A stretch of DNA of 64,000 nt from a bacterium. GTDB lineage: Bacteria > Myxococcota_A > UBA9160 > UBA4427. Position 1 is the stretch's first letter. Every line of letters begins with the position of its first letter. Below the pieces are notes generated by a model. The model worked only from the letters and a program-made list of their open reading frames with translations. It was not told the DNA's origin and ran no database searches. Below are positions 26,229-34,938 of this stretch, piece after piece. Made by a program: the position numbers and the translations under genes. The stretch covers positions 248,001 through 312,000 of the forward strand of contig JANSYR010000007.1 of the NCBI GenBank assembly GCA_024742285.1. The letters run 5' to 3'.

Positions 26229-26560
26229 CGCCTACTCCTGTGCCCGATCCGTCCGGCGTCAAGCGACGGACGATCGAGCGGGCGCGTCGGGGGATCGAGA
26301 ACCGGCGGCAGAGACCCGACGCCCGCCGAGGCGGATCGGGCCCGCCGAACGGGCTGCGGGGAGAGTATGGGCGCGCTGCAGAGTCCCGTCGGGTCGGGAG
26401 CCGAAGCGGCCCATAGGATGCCCCACATCCCGCGCGAGGCCACCTCGACGCGGTCGGACGCCGGGAGATCGCAGGGCGCCGGCAGCGTCTGGAGCGACCC
26501 CCTATCCTGAAGCCGGATCCGCCGCCTTCGGAACGGCGCGGTCACGGACGGGGGGTCCGC
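26229..26560. other. Divergent intergenic region, 332 bp
   Basis: Between cysE (minus) and the nuclease gene (plus). Very GC-rich with no clear promoter boxes, RNA structure or coding frame. The stretch ccggcg-caagcgacggacgatcg near 26260 is unremarkable. Confidence 0.4.
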
Positions 26561-27430
26561 TTGGCGACCATCTACAGCCATTCGCGTCTTTCGAGCTTCG
26601 AGAACTGCCCCAAGCAGTTCGAGTACCGGTACATCCAGAAGATCCCGGCCGAATCCGAGGGGATCGAGGCGTTCGTGGGAAAGCGCGTCCACGAGGTTCT
26701 CGAGCGTCTCTACATCTTCGTCGGCCGCGACCAGATCCCCGGGATCGAGAAGGTCGTCGACCGCTACCACAAGCTCTGGGAAGAGACCTACGACCCCGAG
26801 CGCGTCCGGATCGTCCGCGAGAACACGCCGCTCTCCTACTACCGCCAGCTCGGCGAGGACTGCCTCCGCGGGTACTACCTGCGCCACTATCCCTTCGACG
26901 AGAGCGAGATTCTCGGCCTCGAGAAGCGCGTCGTCTTTCCCCTCGACGACGCGGGCGAGTACAAGATGCAGGGCATCATCGACCGCATCTCGCGCACGCG
27001 CGACGGTGTGATCGAGATCCACGACTACAAGACGGGCGCGCGGGTTCCGTCGCAGCGCATCCTCGACCAGGACCGGCAGCTCGCGCTCTACCAGCTGGGC
27101 CTCGCCCGCACCTACGGCGAGAACACCGAGTTCCGCCTCGTCTGGCACTACGTCGCGAAGAATCGAACCTGTGTCTCGAGCCGGACGAAGGAAGACCTGG
27201 GAAAGCTCCGGACCGAGACGATCGCGCGCATCGAAGAGATCCAGGCGGCGACCGAGTTTCCTGCTCGCAAGATCTCTCTCTGCGGCTGGTGCGAGTACAA
27301 GCGCCGTTGTCCGCTCTGGACGACGCCGGAGGACCGCGCGCGAATCGAGGCCGAGGAGACCGCCGCGCGGGCCGCCCGCGAAGAGGCGGAGGCGGAGGCG
27401 GGCGACGACAGCCAGCTGAGCCTGCTCTGA
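26561..27430 (+). CDS. PD-(D/E)XK nuclease, RecB/AddB-like with Fe-S Cys
   Basis: 289 residues from a TTG. The motifs are those of the RecB nuclease superfamily: GKRVHEVLE, then MQGIIDRISR and EIHDYKTG (the D...DxK core). A first Cys (ENCPKQFEYRY) and a late cluster LCGWCEYKRRCPLW give the four Cys that in Cas4, AddB and related nucleases bind a 4Fe-4S cluster. A stand-alone copy of this kind is common in bacteria and its role is unclear. There is no CRISPR array or cas gene here, so I do not call it Cas4. GGGGGT lies upstream of the TTG. It precedes gloB by 61 bp. Confidence 0.85.
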   Translation: MATIYSHSRLSSFENCPKQFEYRYIQKIPAESEGIEAFVGKRVHEVLERLYIFVGRDQIPGIEKVVDRYHKLWEETYDPERVRIVRENTPLSYYRQLGEDCLRGYYLRHYPFDESEILGLEKRVVFPLDDAGEYKMQGIIDRISRTRDGVIEIHDYKTGARVPSQRILDQDRQLALYQLGLARTYGENTEFRLVWHYVAKNRTCVSSRTKEDLGKLRTETIARIEEIQAATEFPARKISLCGWCEYKRRCPLWTTPEDRARIEAEETAARAAREEAEAEAGDDSQLSLL

Positions 27431-27491
27431 TCGAGGACCGCGCGACGCCCGGTCGCCCCGACGAGCCCCTGCGCTCTGCTAGCTTCGCCGC

Positions 27492-28256
27492 ATGGGCCTG
27501 ACCATCGAACGCATTCCGACCTTCGGCGACAACTACACCTATCTGGTGATCTGCGACGAGACGCAGGACGCCGCGATCATCGACGCACCGGAAGAGGATC
27601 CGGTCGTCGAGCGAGTCGCCGCGACCGGGGCGAACGTCAAGCTGATCCTCTCCACGCACCACCACTTCGACCACTCGATGGCGAATCCGCAGCTCGCGGA
27701 GCGCTACGGCGTCCCGGTCTATGGACACGTCTCGGACCAGGAGCAGGATCGCCTGCCCGGCCAGACGATCGGGATCGACGAAGGCGACACGATCCAGCTC
27801 GGCGACCAGACGGGACGCGTCCTCTTCATCCCGTCCCACACGACGGGCCACGTGGCCTACGTGTTCGACGATGCGAAGGCCGTCTTCACCGGCGACATGC
27901 TCTTCGCCGGCGGCTGCGGTCGCCTCTTCGAGGGCAACGCGCAGATGATGTACGACGCGCTCTGCGTGAAGCTCGCCGCCCTGCCCGACGACTACCTCGT
28001 CTACTGCGGTCACGAGTACACCCAGGGAAACCTCGAGTTCGCGCTGACCGTCGAGCCCGAGAACCCCGAGATCAAGGAGCGCCTCGACCGGGTCGTCTCG
28101 CTTCGGGCGAACGCCGCGGCCGACTGGCACGACGCGACCCCGGCGGAGATGACGATCCCGTCGACGATCGCGGAAGAGAAGGCGACGAACCCCTTCATGC
28201 GCGCGTCCGACGCCGAAGAGCTCGGCCGCATCCGCGAGCTAAAAGACAACTTCTAG
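27492..28256 (+). CDS. gloB: Hydroxyacylglutathione hydrolase (glyoxalase II)
   Basis: 254 residues, metallo-beta-lactamase fold. The binuclear metal site STHHHFDH, the later PSHTTGHV (His) and FTGDMLFAGGCGRLFEG, and YCGHEYT are all hallmarks of GloB, as is the C-terminal NPFMRAS. It hydrolyses S-lactoylglutathione in methylglyoxal detoxification. The family length (~255) matches. Followed by a GC-rich hairpin-containing intergenic element and then the thioesterase gene. Confidence 0.92.
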   Translation: MGLTIERIPTFGDNYTYLVICDETQDAAIIDAPEEDPVVERVAATGANVKLILSTHHHFDHSMANPQLAERYGVPVYGHVSDQEQDRLPGQTIGIDEGDTIQLGDQTGRVLFIPSHTTGHVAYVFDDAKAVFTGDMLFAGGCGRLFEGNAQMMYDALCVKLAALPDDYLVYCGHEYTQGNLEFALTVEPENPEIKERLDRVVSLRANAAADWHDATPAEMTIPSTIAEEKATNPFMRASDAEELGRIRELKDNF

Positions 28257-28260
28257 CCAC

Positions 28261-28328
28261 GGGCGCAGACGCGCCCTGGGCACTCTTTTCAGCGGGCGCG
28301 TGCGCGCCCTTGGGCCGCAGGCGCTCGC
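28261..28328. repeat. Intergenic hairpin element with GGGCCGCAGGCGCTCGC tail
   Basis: Immediately after gloB are two hairpins, GGGCGC-AGAC-GCGCCC (28261-28276) and GGGCGC-GTGC-GCGCCC (28294-28309), then the 17-mer GGGCCGCAGGCGCTCGC (28312-28328) that abuts the ATG of the thioesterase gene. The same hairpin-plus-17-mer layout recurs after etfB at 33826-33859. Likely a dispersed intergenic repeat that may also end or attenuate transcription. Confidence 0.6.
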
Positions 28329-28766
28329 ATGATCCCCGAAGACGCGACGACGATCACGATCCGGCATCGGGTCGGTTTCCACGAGACCGATGCGATGGGG
28401 ATCGTGCATCACTCCAACTATTTGAAGTACTGCGAGAACGCGCGGGTCGTCTGGCTCGAGACCCACGACAAGAGCTATCCGGACTGGATCGAGCTGGGTC
28501 TCCACTTCGCGGTCACGAAGGTCGATCTCGACTACAAGCAGCCGGCCCGCTTCGACGACATGCTCGACGTCGCGACCTGGCTCGAGTGGGTCCGCGGCGC
28601 CTCCCTCGCCATGGCCTACGTGATCGCGCGCGACGGCGAGCTCCTGTGCTCGGGACGAACCGAGCACGCATCGATCAACGACGATGGTCGTGTGCGGCGC
28701 CTGCCCAAAGAGGACAGGAAGCGCCTCGGACGCAGCGCGCTCAGCGAGTACCATCGCGGAGACTGA
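28329..28766 (+). CDS. Acyl-CoA thioesterase, YbgC/4HBT family
   Basis: 145 residues with a single hot-dog fold. HRVGFHETDAMGIVHHSNYLKYCENAR carries the Asp of the YbgC/FcbC thioesterase active site (ETDAMG) and the substrate-binding strands follow (VTKVDLDYKQPARFDD). It hydrolyses acyl-CoA esters; YbgC proteins act with the Tol-Pal system in some species, but no tol genes are near. The ATG directly follows the intergenic repeat element, leaving no room for a normal Shine-Dalgarno site. The stop is followed by a tandem array of the same repeat family. Confidence 0.9.
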   Translation: MIPEDATTITIRHRVGFHETDAMGIVHHSNYLKYCENARVVWLETHDKSYPDWIELGLHFAVTKVDLDYKQPARFDDMLDVATWLEWVRGASLAMAYVIARDGELLCSGRTEHASINDDGRVRRLPKEDRKRLGRSALSEYHRGD

Positions 28767-28767
28767 A

Positions 28768-28872
28768 CCGCCGGCTGCGGGCACTCGCCGGGTACCGCCG
28801 GCTGCGAGCGCTCGCCGGGTACCGCCGGCTGCGAGCGCTCGCCGGGAACCGCCGGCTGCGGGCGCTCGCCGG
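28768..28872. repeat. Tandem array of four 27-bp GC-rich hairpin units
   Basis: Units begin at 28768, 28795, 28822 and 28849. Each starts CCGCCGGCTGCG and ends CGCCGGG plus 2 variable bases; units 2 and 3 differ from units 1 and 4 at one or two loop positions. Each unit folds as CCGGC (positions 4-8) with GCCGG (20-24). The array starts two bases after the thioesterase stop. The unit resembles that at 32580. Confidence 0.8.
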
Positions 28873-28881
28873 CGGCCGCGC

Positions 28882-29352
28882 CTAACGCGCGCCGCGGCCG
28901 GCGAGGAAACGGCGCAGGTCGCTCACGCGCAGCGCCAGCTCGCGCTCGAACCAGCCGGTCGTGTTCTGGATGACCTCGAGGGCATCCCCCCGACCGGACC
29001 AATGGGACCGGACGACGTCGGGGTGGACGTGGTTCACGAGGCGGGAGAGGCAGGCGGCGACGATGAAGAGATCGTCGAGGAGGCCGACGGGGCCCATCAC
29101 GAGGGCGGGCAGGACGTCGATCGGCGAGAAGACGTAGGCGAGCCCCGCGACCGCGAGGCCCTTGTCGAGGAGCGGCACGCGCTCGTCGCGCAGGAGTCGC
29201 AGGAGCAGGATCGTGAGATCCGGCAGGAAGAGCAGGACGTCCCCGAAGCCGGAGGCGTTGCCCGCGGTGGGCGGGGCGAGCCGCTCGCGAAGCTGATCGT
29301 AGAGCCGCTGCTCCTTGGGGTTGAGCTCGATCGTGACGGGCGGCCCGCTCAC
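28882..29352 (-). CDS. DUF1232 (YkvA-like) membrane protein
   Basis: 156 residues from a GTG whose GTGA overlaps the stop of the upstream phosphodiesterase gene. The conserved DUF1232 core is KGLAVAGLAYVFSPIDVLPAL and VGLLDDLFIVAACLSRLV: two hydrophobic stretches around SPIDVLP. Its biochemical role is unknown. The longer frame to 29589 lies entirely inside the upstream gene and has no similarity, so I use the overlapping GTG. The C-terminal part (HPDVVRSHWSGRGDALEVIQ) is charged and likely cytoplasmic. Confidence 0.8.
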   Translation of the reverse strand: MSGPPVTIELNPKEQRLYDQLRERLAPPTAGNASGFGDVLLFLPDLTILLLRLLRDERVPLLDKGLAVAGLAYVFSPIDVLPALVMGPVGLLDDLFIVAACLSRLVNHVHPDVVRSHWSGRGDALEVIQNTTGWFERELALRVSDLRRFLAGRGAR

Positions 29353-30950
29353 GGACTCTCCTCCCGCCCGCGCCGCAGCTCCCGGAGTCTCGAGTCCGCA
29401 TCCCGGTCCTGGCCGAGACGCCGGGGCCCGGCCGGCGGCGGCTCGACCGCCGCCCGAAGGATCCCGAGGATCGGCTCCCCGTCGACGTCCTTGCCCAGGC
29501 GAAGCCCGAGCAGCGCGCTGATCGTCGGGGCCACGTCGAGCAGGTCGACGCTCGGCAGGCGGACGTGATTCCGGACGCCGCGGCCCCACGCGACGAAGCC
29601 GACGCTCGTCTGCTCGGTCCCCTCCCCCAGCACGCCCGGAGCGCCGCGGACGCGCGCGGGCGCCAGCAGCGGGCCGGACAGATCGTCGGAGATCACGATC
29701 CCGGGCGGAGACACCAGGGCGAACCAGGCCTGCGGGTCGCCGCCGAGGATCGCCAGCTCCTTGGCCGAGACCAGCTCGAACGCGCCGGTCCGATCCGCCT
29801 CTTCGCGCAGGACGTCTCGTGCATCGAGGGCATTCGCGGCATCCCGCGCATAGACATAGGCTGATCGCCCGTGTGAGCGCGCAAGGGCGAGCCAGCTCCG
29901 TACGCCCGTCGAGGTCCGCGGATCGCGCCCGACGAGCCCCTTTCGCGCGAGCGCCGTATTCGGAGCGACACGCGTGTGGACGGGATGGTGCGCCGCGTCT
30001 CCGGTCACGAAGATCGCGGTGTCTTCGATCTGTCCGTTCGTGGACAGGCAGTCGACGAGTCGCTCGATTTCCGCGTCGACGCGGTCGAAGGCATCGTCCG
30101 CCTCGACCGAGCCCGGGCCGAAGGCGGCGAGGGGCCCGAGGGTCTGGTCGAGCCGCAGGAGCCAGAGTCCCGCGTCCCGCTCCGAAGCGATCAGGCGGCA
30201 GGCCACCTCGACGAGGACGCCGTCTTCCTCGCGCGCCGACGGCCAGGGCACGGCGCGCTCGAGCTCACCGTCCCTCGCCTCCCGGGTCTCGGCGGCGATC
30301 GTCGCGATCTCCCGTGTCAGCGCCGGACTCGTGCCGGGCCGCGCGAACGCCAGCCCCTCGCCCGTCGGCTCCGGCAGGAGCAGCTCGATCCGAGCCCCGG
30401 TGGTCGTGGGCCAACCGAGGGACACCACGCCCCGGGCAACGGCCGCGTCCCAGAGGGTCGTGCCTTGAAGCAGGCGGCTGTCGTGGAAGGGCAGCGATCG
30501 CGTGCCCTCCCCGTCGAGGGTCGCGTCGGCGACGATCCCGTGGCGCGGCGGCGTGCGACCGGTCACGAGGGTCGCATGGGTGGCCCGCGCGGCACTCGGC
30601 GCCGGCGGAATCGCGGCGAGACCGGTGGCGCCCTCGCGCGCCATGCGGGCGAGGGTCGGCATGTGGACGAGGGCACCCTCCGCCGCGGCATGCCCGAAGG
30701 GGTCGAGGTAGTCGGCAGCGCGAAGCCCCGCGACCGTGATCAGGAAGACGCGCTCCGGCGGGCCCTCCGAGAATCGCGCCTCCTGTCGCGGATCGACGTC
30801 GACGAGGGTGCGCTCGCCCTGGAGGGTGGGCGTCGAGCAGGCGAGGGACGCGACTACGCCCAGGAGGCCCAGGAGGCCCAGGAGGCCGGGGAAGCCGAGA
30901 CCGCTCCGCCCGCCTGAAAGAAACACCGTTTTCCCGTCGGCCCGCTCCAC
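29349..30950 (-). CDS. Alkaline-phosphatase-superfamily phosphodiesterase-like lipoprotein
   Basis: 533 residues, type I phosphodiesterase/nucleotide pyrophosphatase-like. Signal peptide with a GLLGLLGLL core (three 9-bp GGCCTCCTG-type repeats at 30861-30887) and lipobox SLACS. The body has HMPTLARMAREGATGL, ATHATLVTGRTPPRHGI, and a late FVTGDAAHHPVH, all recalling the metal-binding strands of the superfamily; the catalytic Thr/Ser segment (ARATHATLVTG) is present in a recognisable form. Substrate unknown. I chose the GTG at 30950, close to the signal peptide; an ATG at 31061 adds 37 residues of atypical composition. Overlaps the DUF1232 gene. Confidence 0.7.
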   Translation of the reverse strand: MERADGKTVFLSGGRSGLGFPGLLGLLGLLGVVASLACSTPTLQGERTLVDVDPRQEARFSEGPPERVFLITVAGLRAADYLDPFGHAAAEGALVHMPTLARMAREGATGLAAIPPAPSAARATHATLVTGRTPPRHGIVADATLDGEGTRSLPFHDSRLLQGTTLWDAAVARGVVSLGWPTTTGARIELLLPEPTGEGLAFARPGTSPALTREIATIAAETREARDGELERAVPWPSAREEDGVLVEVACRLIASERDAGLWLLRLDQTLGPLAAFGPGSVEADDAFDRVDAEIERLVDCLSTNGQIEDTAIFVTGDAAHHPVHTRVAPNTALARKGLVGRDPRTSTGVRSWLALARSHGRSAYVYARDAANALDARDVLREEADRTGAFELVSAKELAILGGDPQAWFALVSPPGIVISDDLSGPLLAPARVRGAPGVLGEGTEQTSVGFVAWGRGVRNHVRLPSVDLLDVAPTISALLGLRLGKDVDGEPILGILRAAVEPPPAGPRRLGQDRDADSRLRELRRGREESP

Positions 30951-31126
30951 GTTCGTCCCACCCCCCGTGCGATCCGCCGGGCGAGGCGTCCGCGTGCGGG
31001 AACGATGCGGGAGGCGATCGTCCCTGTCGAGCCGGAGCGCGGGATTCTTTTTCTCTTTCATAAACGGATACTTGCGGTCATTCAGGGGAGACTCCCGCCC
31101 TCGTTTTGCGTAGCATGGGCCCCGCC

Positions 31127-31840
31127 ATGGAGCCCTCCGCCACCTTCGAAGAACTCGAGATCCCCCTGCCCGAGCCGGTCCACGGCAAGGACCACGTGAA
31201 GGGGGTCCTCGGCATCCCCGAGTGGTGGCCGACCGGCGAGCGGATCGCCGTCGTCTTCGCCCACGGTGGCGGCAGCGACCACGAAGACCCGCTGATCGCC
31301 GCGGTCTGCAACGCGCTCACCGAACGCAGCTATCTGACCCTGCGCTTCAACTTTCCGTTCGCCGAGGCGGGCAAGCGTGCGACCGCCGACTCCCCGGCGG
31401 TACTCGAGCGCGGCTACCGCGCCGCACTGAACATCCTCGGGCGCGATCCGACCGCCCTGCCCGCGCGCCTGATCGTCGGCGGCATGGGCCTCGGCGGCCG
31501 CGTTGCCGCCGGACTGGTCGCCGACCGACTGCAGGCCGATGGTCTCTTCGTCCTCGGCTTCCCGCTCCACCCGCAGGACAAGCCCGAGAAGAGCGACCCC
31601 GAGGTGCTCTTCCGCTCGACGGCCCCGACACTCTTCGTCCAGGGAACGCGCGACCGCCGCTGTGATCCGACGGCGCTCCGCCAGGCGCTCCGCAGGGTCG
31701 GTGCGCCGATCGAGCTCTACGACGTGGCCGAGGCGGACTCGAACTTCCACGTGCCCCGCAAGTCGGGCCGCACGAACGAGCAGGTCCAGGCCGAGGTCTT
31801 CGGCGTGCTCGCGAACTGGATCGGCCGGCGAACCCGCTAG
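31127..31840 (+). CDS. Alpha/beta hydrolase-like protein (KANL3/TEX30 type), nucleophile missing
   Basis: 237 residues. VVFAHGGGSDHEDPLI gives the oxyanion strand, YLTLRFNFPFAEAGKR the family-typical segment, and TLFVQGTRDRRCD the late acid strand. The nucleophile elbow should be GxSxG; here it reads GGMGLGGR, with Gly (GGC codon) where the Ser is expected, so the protein may be catalytically inactive or use another group. A His remains near the C-terminus (NFHVP). In-frame ATGs at 31106 and 31115 are alternatives. It precedes the MBL-fold gene by 39 bp, probably in one operon. Confidence 0.75.
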   Translation: MEPSATFEELEIPLPEPVHGKDHVKGVLGIPEWWPTGERIAVVFAHGGGSDHEDPLIAAVCNALTERSYLTLRFNFPFAEAGKRATADSPAVLERGYRAALNILGRDPTALPARLIVGGMGLGGRVAAGLVADRLQADGLFVLGFPLHPQDKPEKSDPEVLFRSTAPTLFVQGTRDRRCDPTALRQALRRVGAPIELYDVAEADSNFHVPRKSGRTNEQVQAEVFGVLANWIGRRTR

Positions 31841-31879
31841 CAATCCGCGAGAGCGACCCCGAGGAGTCCGAGGAGAACG

Positions 31880-32578
31880 ATGGCCACCGAGAGCGACCTC
31901 TACTTCGTGCAGCAGGCGGTCGGCGAGATGGCCAACCTCGCCTACCTGATCGGAAGCCGCGAGCAGCGCAAGGCCTACGTCGTCGACCCCGCCTGGAACG
32001 TGCAGGGGCTGCTCGATCAGGCCGCCAACGACGGAATCGAGGTCGTCGGCGCACTGGTCACCCACTATCACCAGGATCACGTCGGCGGTGAGATCTTCGG
32101 CCACAACATCGAGGGGCTCGCGAAGCTCCTCGAGGTCGCGCCGATGCCGATCCACGTGAACAAGCACGAGGCCGAGGGCACGATCAAGGTCACGGGCGTC
32201 TCCGAGGGCGATCTCGTCCAGCACGAAGGGGGCGACGTCCTCGAGCTCGGTGGCGTCGGCATCCGGCTGATCCACACCCCCGGCCACACGCCGGGCAGCC
32301 AGTGCTTCCACGTCGAGGAGCGGGACCAGGCCGGTCATCTCGTCTCGGGCGACACGCTCTTCCTGAACGGCTGCGGACGGGTCGATCTACCGGGGGCGGA
32401 TCCGAAGGCGATGTACGAGAGCCTCGAGACGCTGAAGCAGCTCCCGGACTCGACGAACCTCTTCCCGGGCCATCTCTACTCCCCCGAAGGGCACGACTCG
32501 ATGGAGGCGCAGAAACGGACGAACCCGTATCTCCGCGCCGCCAACGTGGAGATGTTCCTTTCGTTCATGGGGTACTAG
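31880..32578 (+). CDS. MBL-fold metallohydrolase (glyoxalase II-like)
   Basis: 232 residues. Metal site VTHYHQDHVGG (HxHxDH), then HTPGHTPGS (His), SGDTLFLNGCGRVD (bridging Asp) and FPGHLY (His). This set matches glyoxalase II-like and persulfide dioxygenase-like enzymes. Unlike gloB at 27492, it lacks the C-terminal glutathione-binding domain of typical GloB, so its thioester substrate is uncertain. GAGGAG about 5 nt upstream of the ATG is a good ribosome site. The stop is followed directly by the 29-bp tandem array. Confidence 0.85.
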   Translation: MATESDLYFVQQAVGEMANLAYLIGSREQRKAYVVDPAWNVQGLLDQAANDGIEVVGALVTHYHQDHVGGEIFGHNIEGLAKLLEVAPMPIHVNKHEAEGTIKVTGVSEGDLVQHEGGDVLELGGVGIRLIHTPGHTPGSQCFHVEERDQAGHLVSGDTLFLNGCGRVDLPGADPKAMYESLETLKQLPDSTNLFPGHLYSPEGHDSMEAQKRTNPYLRAANVEMFLSFMGY

Positions 32579-32579
32579 T

Positions 32580-32704
32580 CCGCCGCCTGCGGGCGCTCGG
32601 CGGGAGGTCCGCCGCCTGCGGGCGCTCGGCGGGAGGTCCGCCGCCTGCGGGCGCTCGGCGGGAGGTCCGCCGCCTGTTTCCGCCGCCTGCGGGCGCTCGG
32701 CGGG
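32580..32704. repeat. Tandem array of 29-bp GC-rich hairpin units
   Basis: Full units start at 32580, 32609 and 32638, a truncated unit at 32667 (11 bp), then another at 32680. Each begins CCGCCGCCTGCGGGCGCTCG. The pairing is positions 4-8 with 20-24, as in the 28768 array, but positions 7 and 21 are C and G here where they are G and C there: a compensatory swap. Confidence 0.8.
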
Positions 32705-33035
32705 GCTGGCGCTTCGACCGGCATCCTGCACCGGGAACGCCCGGTCGACGGGTGCCCGGGAGTCGGTTTTCGTCGTCGAAATGCCGCGGTAGACGCGCTC
32801 TCCCCGGCGAATCCGGGCGCGCGGCCGCAGCCCTCCGCGGCACCTCGCTGCGTTGAAATCCGGCCCCCCGGGCGGTAGAGTCCGCCGCGTTCGATTTCCC
32901 GGCGAGTCATCCCACGCCGGGATTCCCGACAGACCCAATCCCAACTCGCAACGCTTCGCCCAGGTCGCGTCGCGCTCCCCTGTCTCTACGAGAATTCAGG
33001 AGCGGACGGCGCCTGGCCAGAGGAGGCTCGCCCCC
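32705..33035. other. Intergenic region upstream of etfB, 331 bp
   Basis: Follows the repeat array. It likely holds the promoter for etfBA; I see no clear -35/-10 pair. AGAGGAGG just before 33036 is a strong ribosome site. No other coding frame or RNA was recognised. Confidence 0.45.
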
Positions 33036-33821
33036 ATGAAGGTCATGGTGTGCCTGAAGCAGGTTCCCCATCAGGACGCACGTCTCGACGTGAACGCCGA
33101 CGGAACCTGGATCCAGGAAGACAACATCAAGTTCGAAATCAACTCCTACGACACCTACGCCGTCGAGGAGGCCCTCAAGCTGAAGGACGCCGGCTCGGCC
33201 GACGAGGTCATCGTCGTGTCCATCGGTCCCGACCGCGTGACCCAGGCGCTCCGCACGGCCCTCGGCATGGGTGCGGACCGCGCGATCCACGTCAACGACG
33301 ACGCGGCCGCCGGAGCCGACGCACTCGCCACGGCCAAGATCCTCGCGGCCGTCGCCAAGGAAGAAGGTGCGGACCTCGTCTTCGCCGGCCTGATGGCGGA
33401 CGACGACAACGCATCGGCGATCCCTCCGATGGTCGCCGAGCTCCTCGGCTTCCCGAGCGCGACCGGCGTCCTCGCCACCGACTTCAGCGGCGACGCCGTG
33501 AAGGTCGAGCGCGAGCTCGAGGGCGGCGCCCTCGAGGTGGTCGAGCTGCCGAAGCCCTGCCTGATCGCGATCCAGTCCGGTGCCAACCAGGTCCGGTACG
33601 CGTCGCTCAAGGGCATCATGCAGGCGAAGAAGAAGCCGGTCGACGTGAAGAGCCTCGCCGACCTCGGCGTCGCCGATTCGGCCTCGGCCGCGCAGAACAA
33701 GACCAAGATCAACAAGATCTACGTCCCGCCGAAGGGCGACTCCGCCGAGATCCTCTCCGGATCGACGGACGAGGTCGTCGGCCAGCTCGTGACGAAGATC
33801 AAGGAGCTGGGCCTTCTGTAG
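33036..33821 (+). CDS. etfB: Electron transfer flavoprotein beta subunit
   Basis: 261 residues. MKVMVCLKQVPHQDARLDV and INSYDTYAVEEALKLKD are the EtfB N-terminus and nucleotide-binding fold; VVELPKPCLIAIQSGANQVRYASLKGIMQAKKKP is the family signature in the middle. EtfB with EtfA carries electrons from acyl-CoA dehydrogenases to ETF:quinone oxidoreductase. The upstream AGAGGAGG ribosome site decides this start over the longer frame from 32853. etfA follows 125 bp later across a hairpin element. Confidence 0.95.
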   Translation: MKVMVCLKQVPHQDARLDVNADGTWIQEDNIKFEINSYDTYAVEEALKLKDAGSADEVIVVSIGPDRVTQALRTALGMGADRAIHVNDDAAAGADALATAKILAAVAKEEGADLVFAGLMADDDNASAIPPMVAELLGFPSATGVLATDFSGDAVKVERELEGGALEVVELPKPCLIAIQSGANQVRYASLKGIMQAKKKPVDVKSLADLGVADSASAAQNKTKINKIYVPPKGDSAEILSGSTDEVVGQLVTKIKELGLL

Positions 33822-33859
33822 CCGCGGGTGCATGCGCACCCCGGGCCGCGGGCGCTCGC
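33822..33859. repeat. Intergenic hairpin plus 17-mer between etfB and etfA
   Basis: GGGTGC-ATGC-GCACCC (33826-33841) is a perfect 6-bp hairpin, followed one base later by GGGCCGCGGGCGCTCGC (33843-33859), which matches 16 of 17 bases of the element before the thioesterase gene. The hairpin differs from that copy by a paired change (C-G to T-A). It may attenuate etfBA transcription. Confidence 0.6.
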
Positions 33860-33946
33860 GAGAAGCGACGTCGGGCGGCAGACGGAGCAGCCGAGCAAGA
33901 CTTCCGCGCAGGCCAAACCGGCCGGCGGAACTAGGAGGAGGACACG

Positions 33947-34903
33947 ATGGGAACCGTACTCGTCGTTGCTGAGATTCAGAAGGGCGCGATCCGCGAAGCG
34001 AGCTTTGAACTCGTCGCGGCCGCGCAGGGCATCGACGGTGCCGAGGTCAACGGCCTCGTCATCGGATCCGGTGTCGGAGACCTCGCGAACGAGTTCGCGA
34101 GCAAGGGCGCGGGCAAGACGTACGTCGTCGACGACGCCGCGGCCGAGAACTACAACGTGGACGTCTGGAGCAAGGCGATCAAGGCGGCGGCCGAAGCGTC
34201 GGGCGCCGACCTGATCCTCATCTCGAACACGCCGACCGGCTGGGACGTCGCACCGCGCATCGCCGCGGGCCTCGACTGCGCCTTCACCAGCGACTGCATC
34301 AAGGCCAGCGCCGGCGACGGCGGCTACGACTTCGTGCGCCGCGTCTTCAACGGCAAGCTCGACGCCGAAGTCTCGACGACGGGCAAGACGGTCGCCACGA
34401 TGCAGCCCGGCGCGATGGCGCCCTTCGAGGGCTCGAGCGACGGCGGAACCGAGGCGCTCTCCGCGGACCTCTCCGCGGGCGCCAGGTTCGTCGAGATCAA
34501 GGTCGCCGAGTCGACCGGCGTGGACCTGACCAAGGCCGACGTGATCGTTTCCGGTGGCCGCGGTGTCGGCGACCCGGAGAAGTTCCCGGAAGTCATCCAG
34601 CCGCTGGCCGATGCGCTCGGCGGCGCGATGGGCGCCTCCCGCCCGGTCGTCGACGCGGGCTGGCTGGACCACCCCTACCAGGTCGGTTCGTCGGGTCAGA
34701 TCGTCGCGCCGAAGCTGTACATCGCCGCCGGCATCTCGGGCGCGATCCAGCACCTCGTGGGAATGAAGGCTTCGAACTTCATCGTCGCGATCAACAAGGA
34801 TCCCGACGCGCCGATCTTCGAGGTCGCGGACGTCGGCGTCGTCGCCGATCTCTTCGACATCATCCCGGCACTGACCGAGGCGGTCGGAGGCGCGAAGGGC
34901 TAG
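33947..34903 (+). CDS. etfA: Electron transfer flavoprotein alpha subunit
   Basis: 318 residues. The N-terminal EtfA fold ([23 protein letters not shown]) is followed by the C-terminal FAD-binding domain: [57 protein letters not shown] and [17 protein letters not shown]. The Arg, Ser/Thr and His of the FAD site are present. AGGAGGAGG lies about 5 nt before the ATG. Followed by a strong terminator hairpin. A housekeeping partner for fatty-acid and branched-chain acyl-CoA oxidation. Confidence 0.96.
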   Translation: MGTVLVVAEIQKGAIREASFELVAAAQGIDGAEVNGLVIGSGVGDLANEFASKGAGKTYVVDDAAAENYNVDVWSKAIKAAAEASGADLILISNTPTGWDVAPRIAAGLDCAFTSDCIKASAGDGGYDFVRRVFNGKLDAEVSTTGKTVATMQPGAMAPFEGSSDGGTEALSADLSAGARFVEIKVAESTGVDLTKADVIVSGGRGVGDPEKFPEVIQPLADALGGAMGASRPVVDAGWLDHPYQVGSSGQIVAPKLYIAAGISGAIQHLVGMKASNFIVAINKDPDAPIFEVADVGVVADLFDIIPALTEAVGGAKG

Positions 34904-34938
34904 TCCCCACGCAGCCGAAGATCATTCGATCGATCGAA

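Noticed and set aside
26561-27430. Cas4 nuclease
   Set aside because: The four Cys and PD-(D/E)XK core are shared by AddB- and RecB-like stand-alone nucleases, and no CRISPR array or cas gene is present.
28768-28872. Possible CRISPR array
   Set aside because: Units are directly adjacent with no variable spacers, only 27 bp with a few substitutions, and there are no cas genes. The same holds for 32580-32704.
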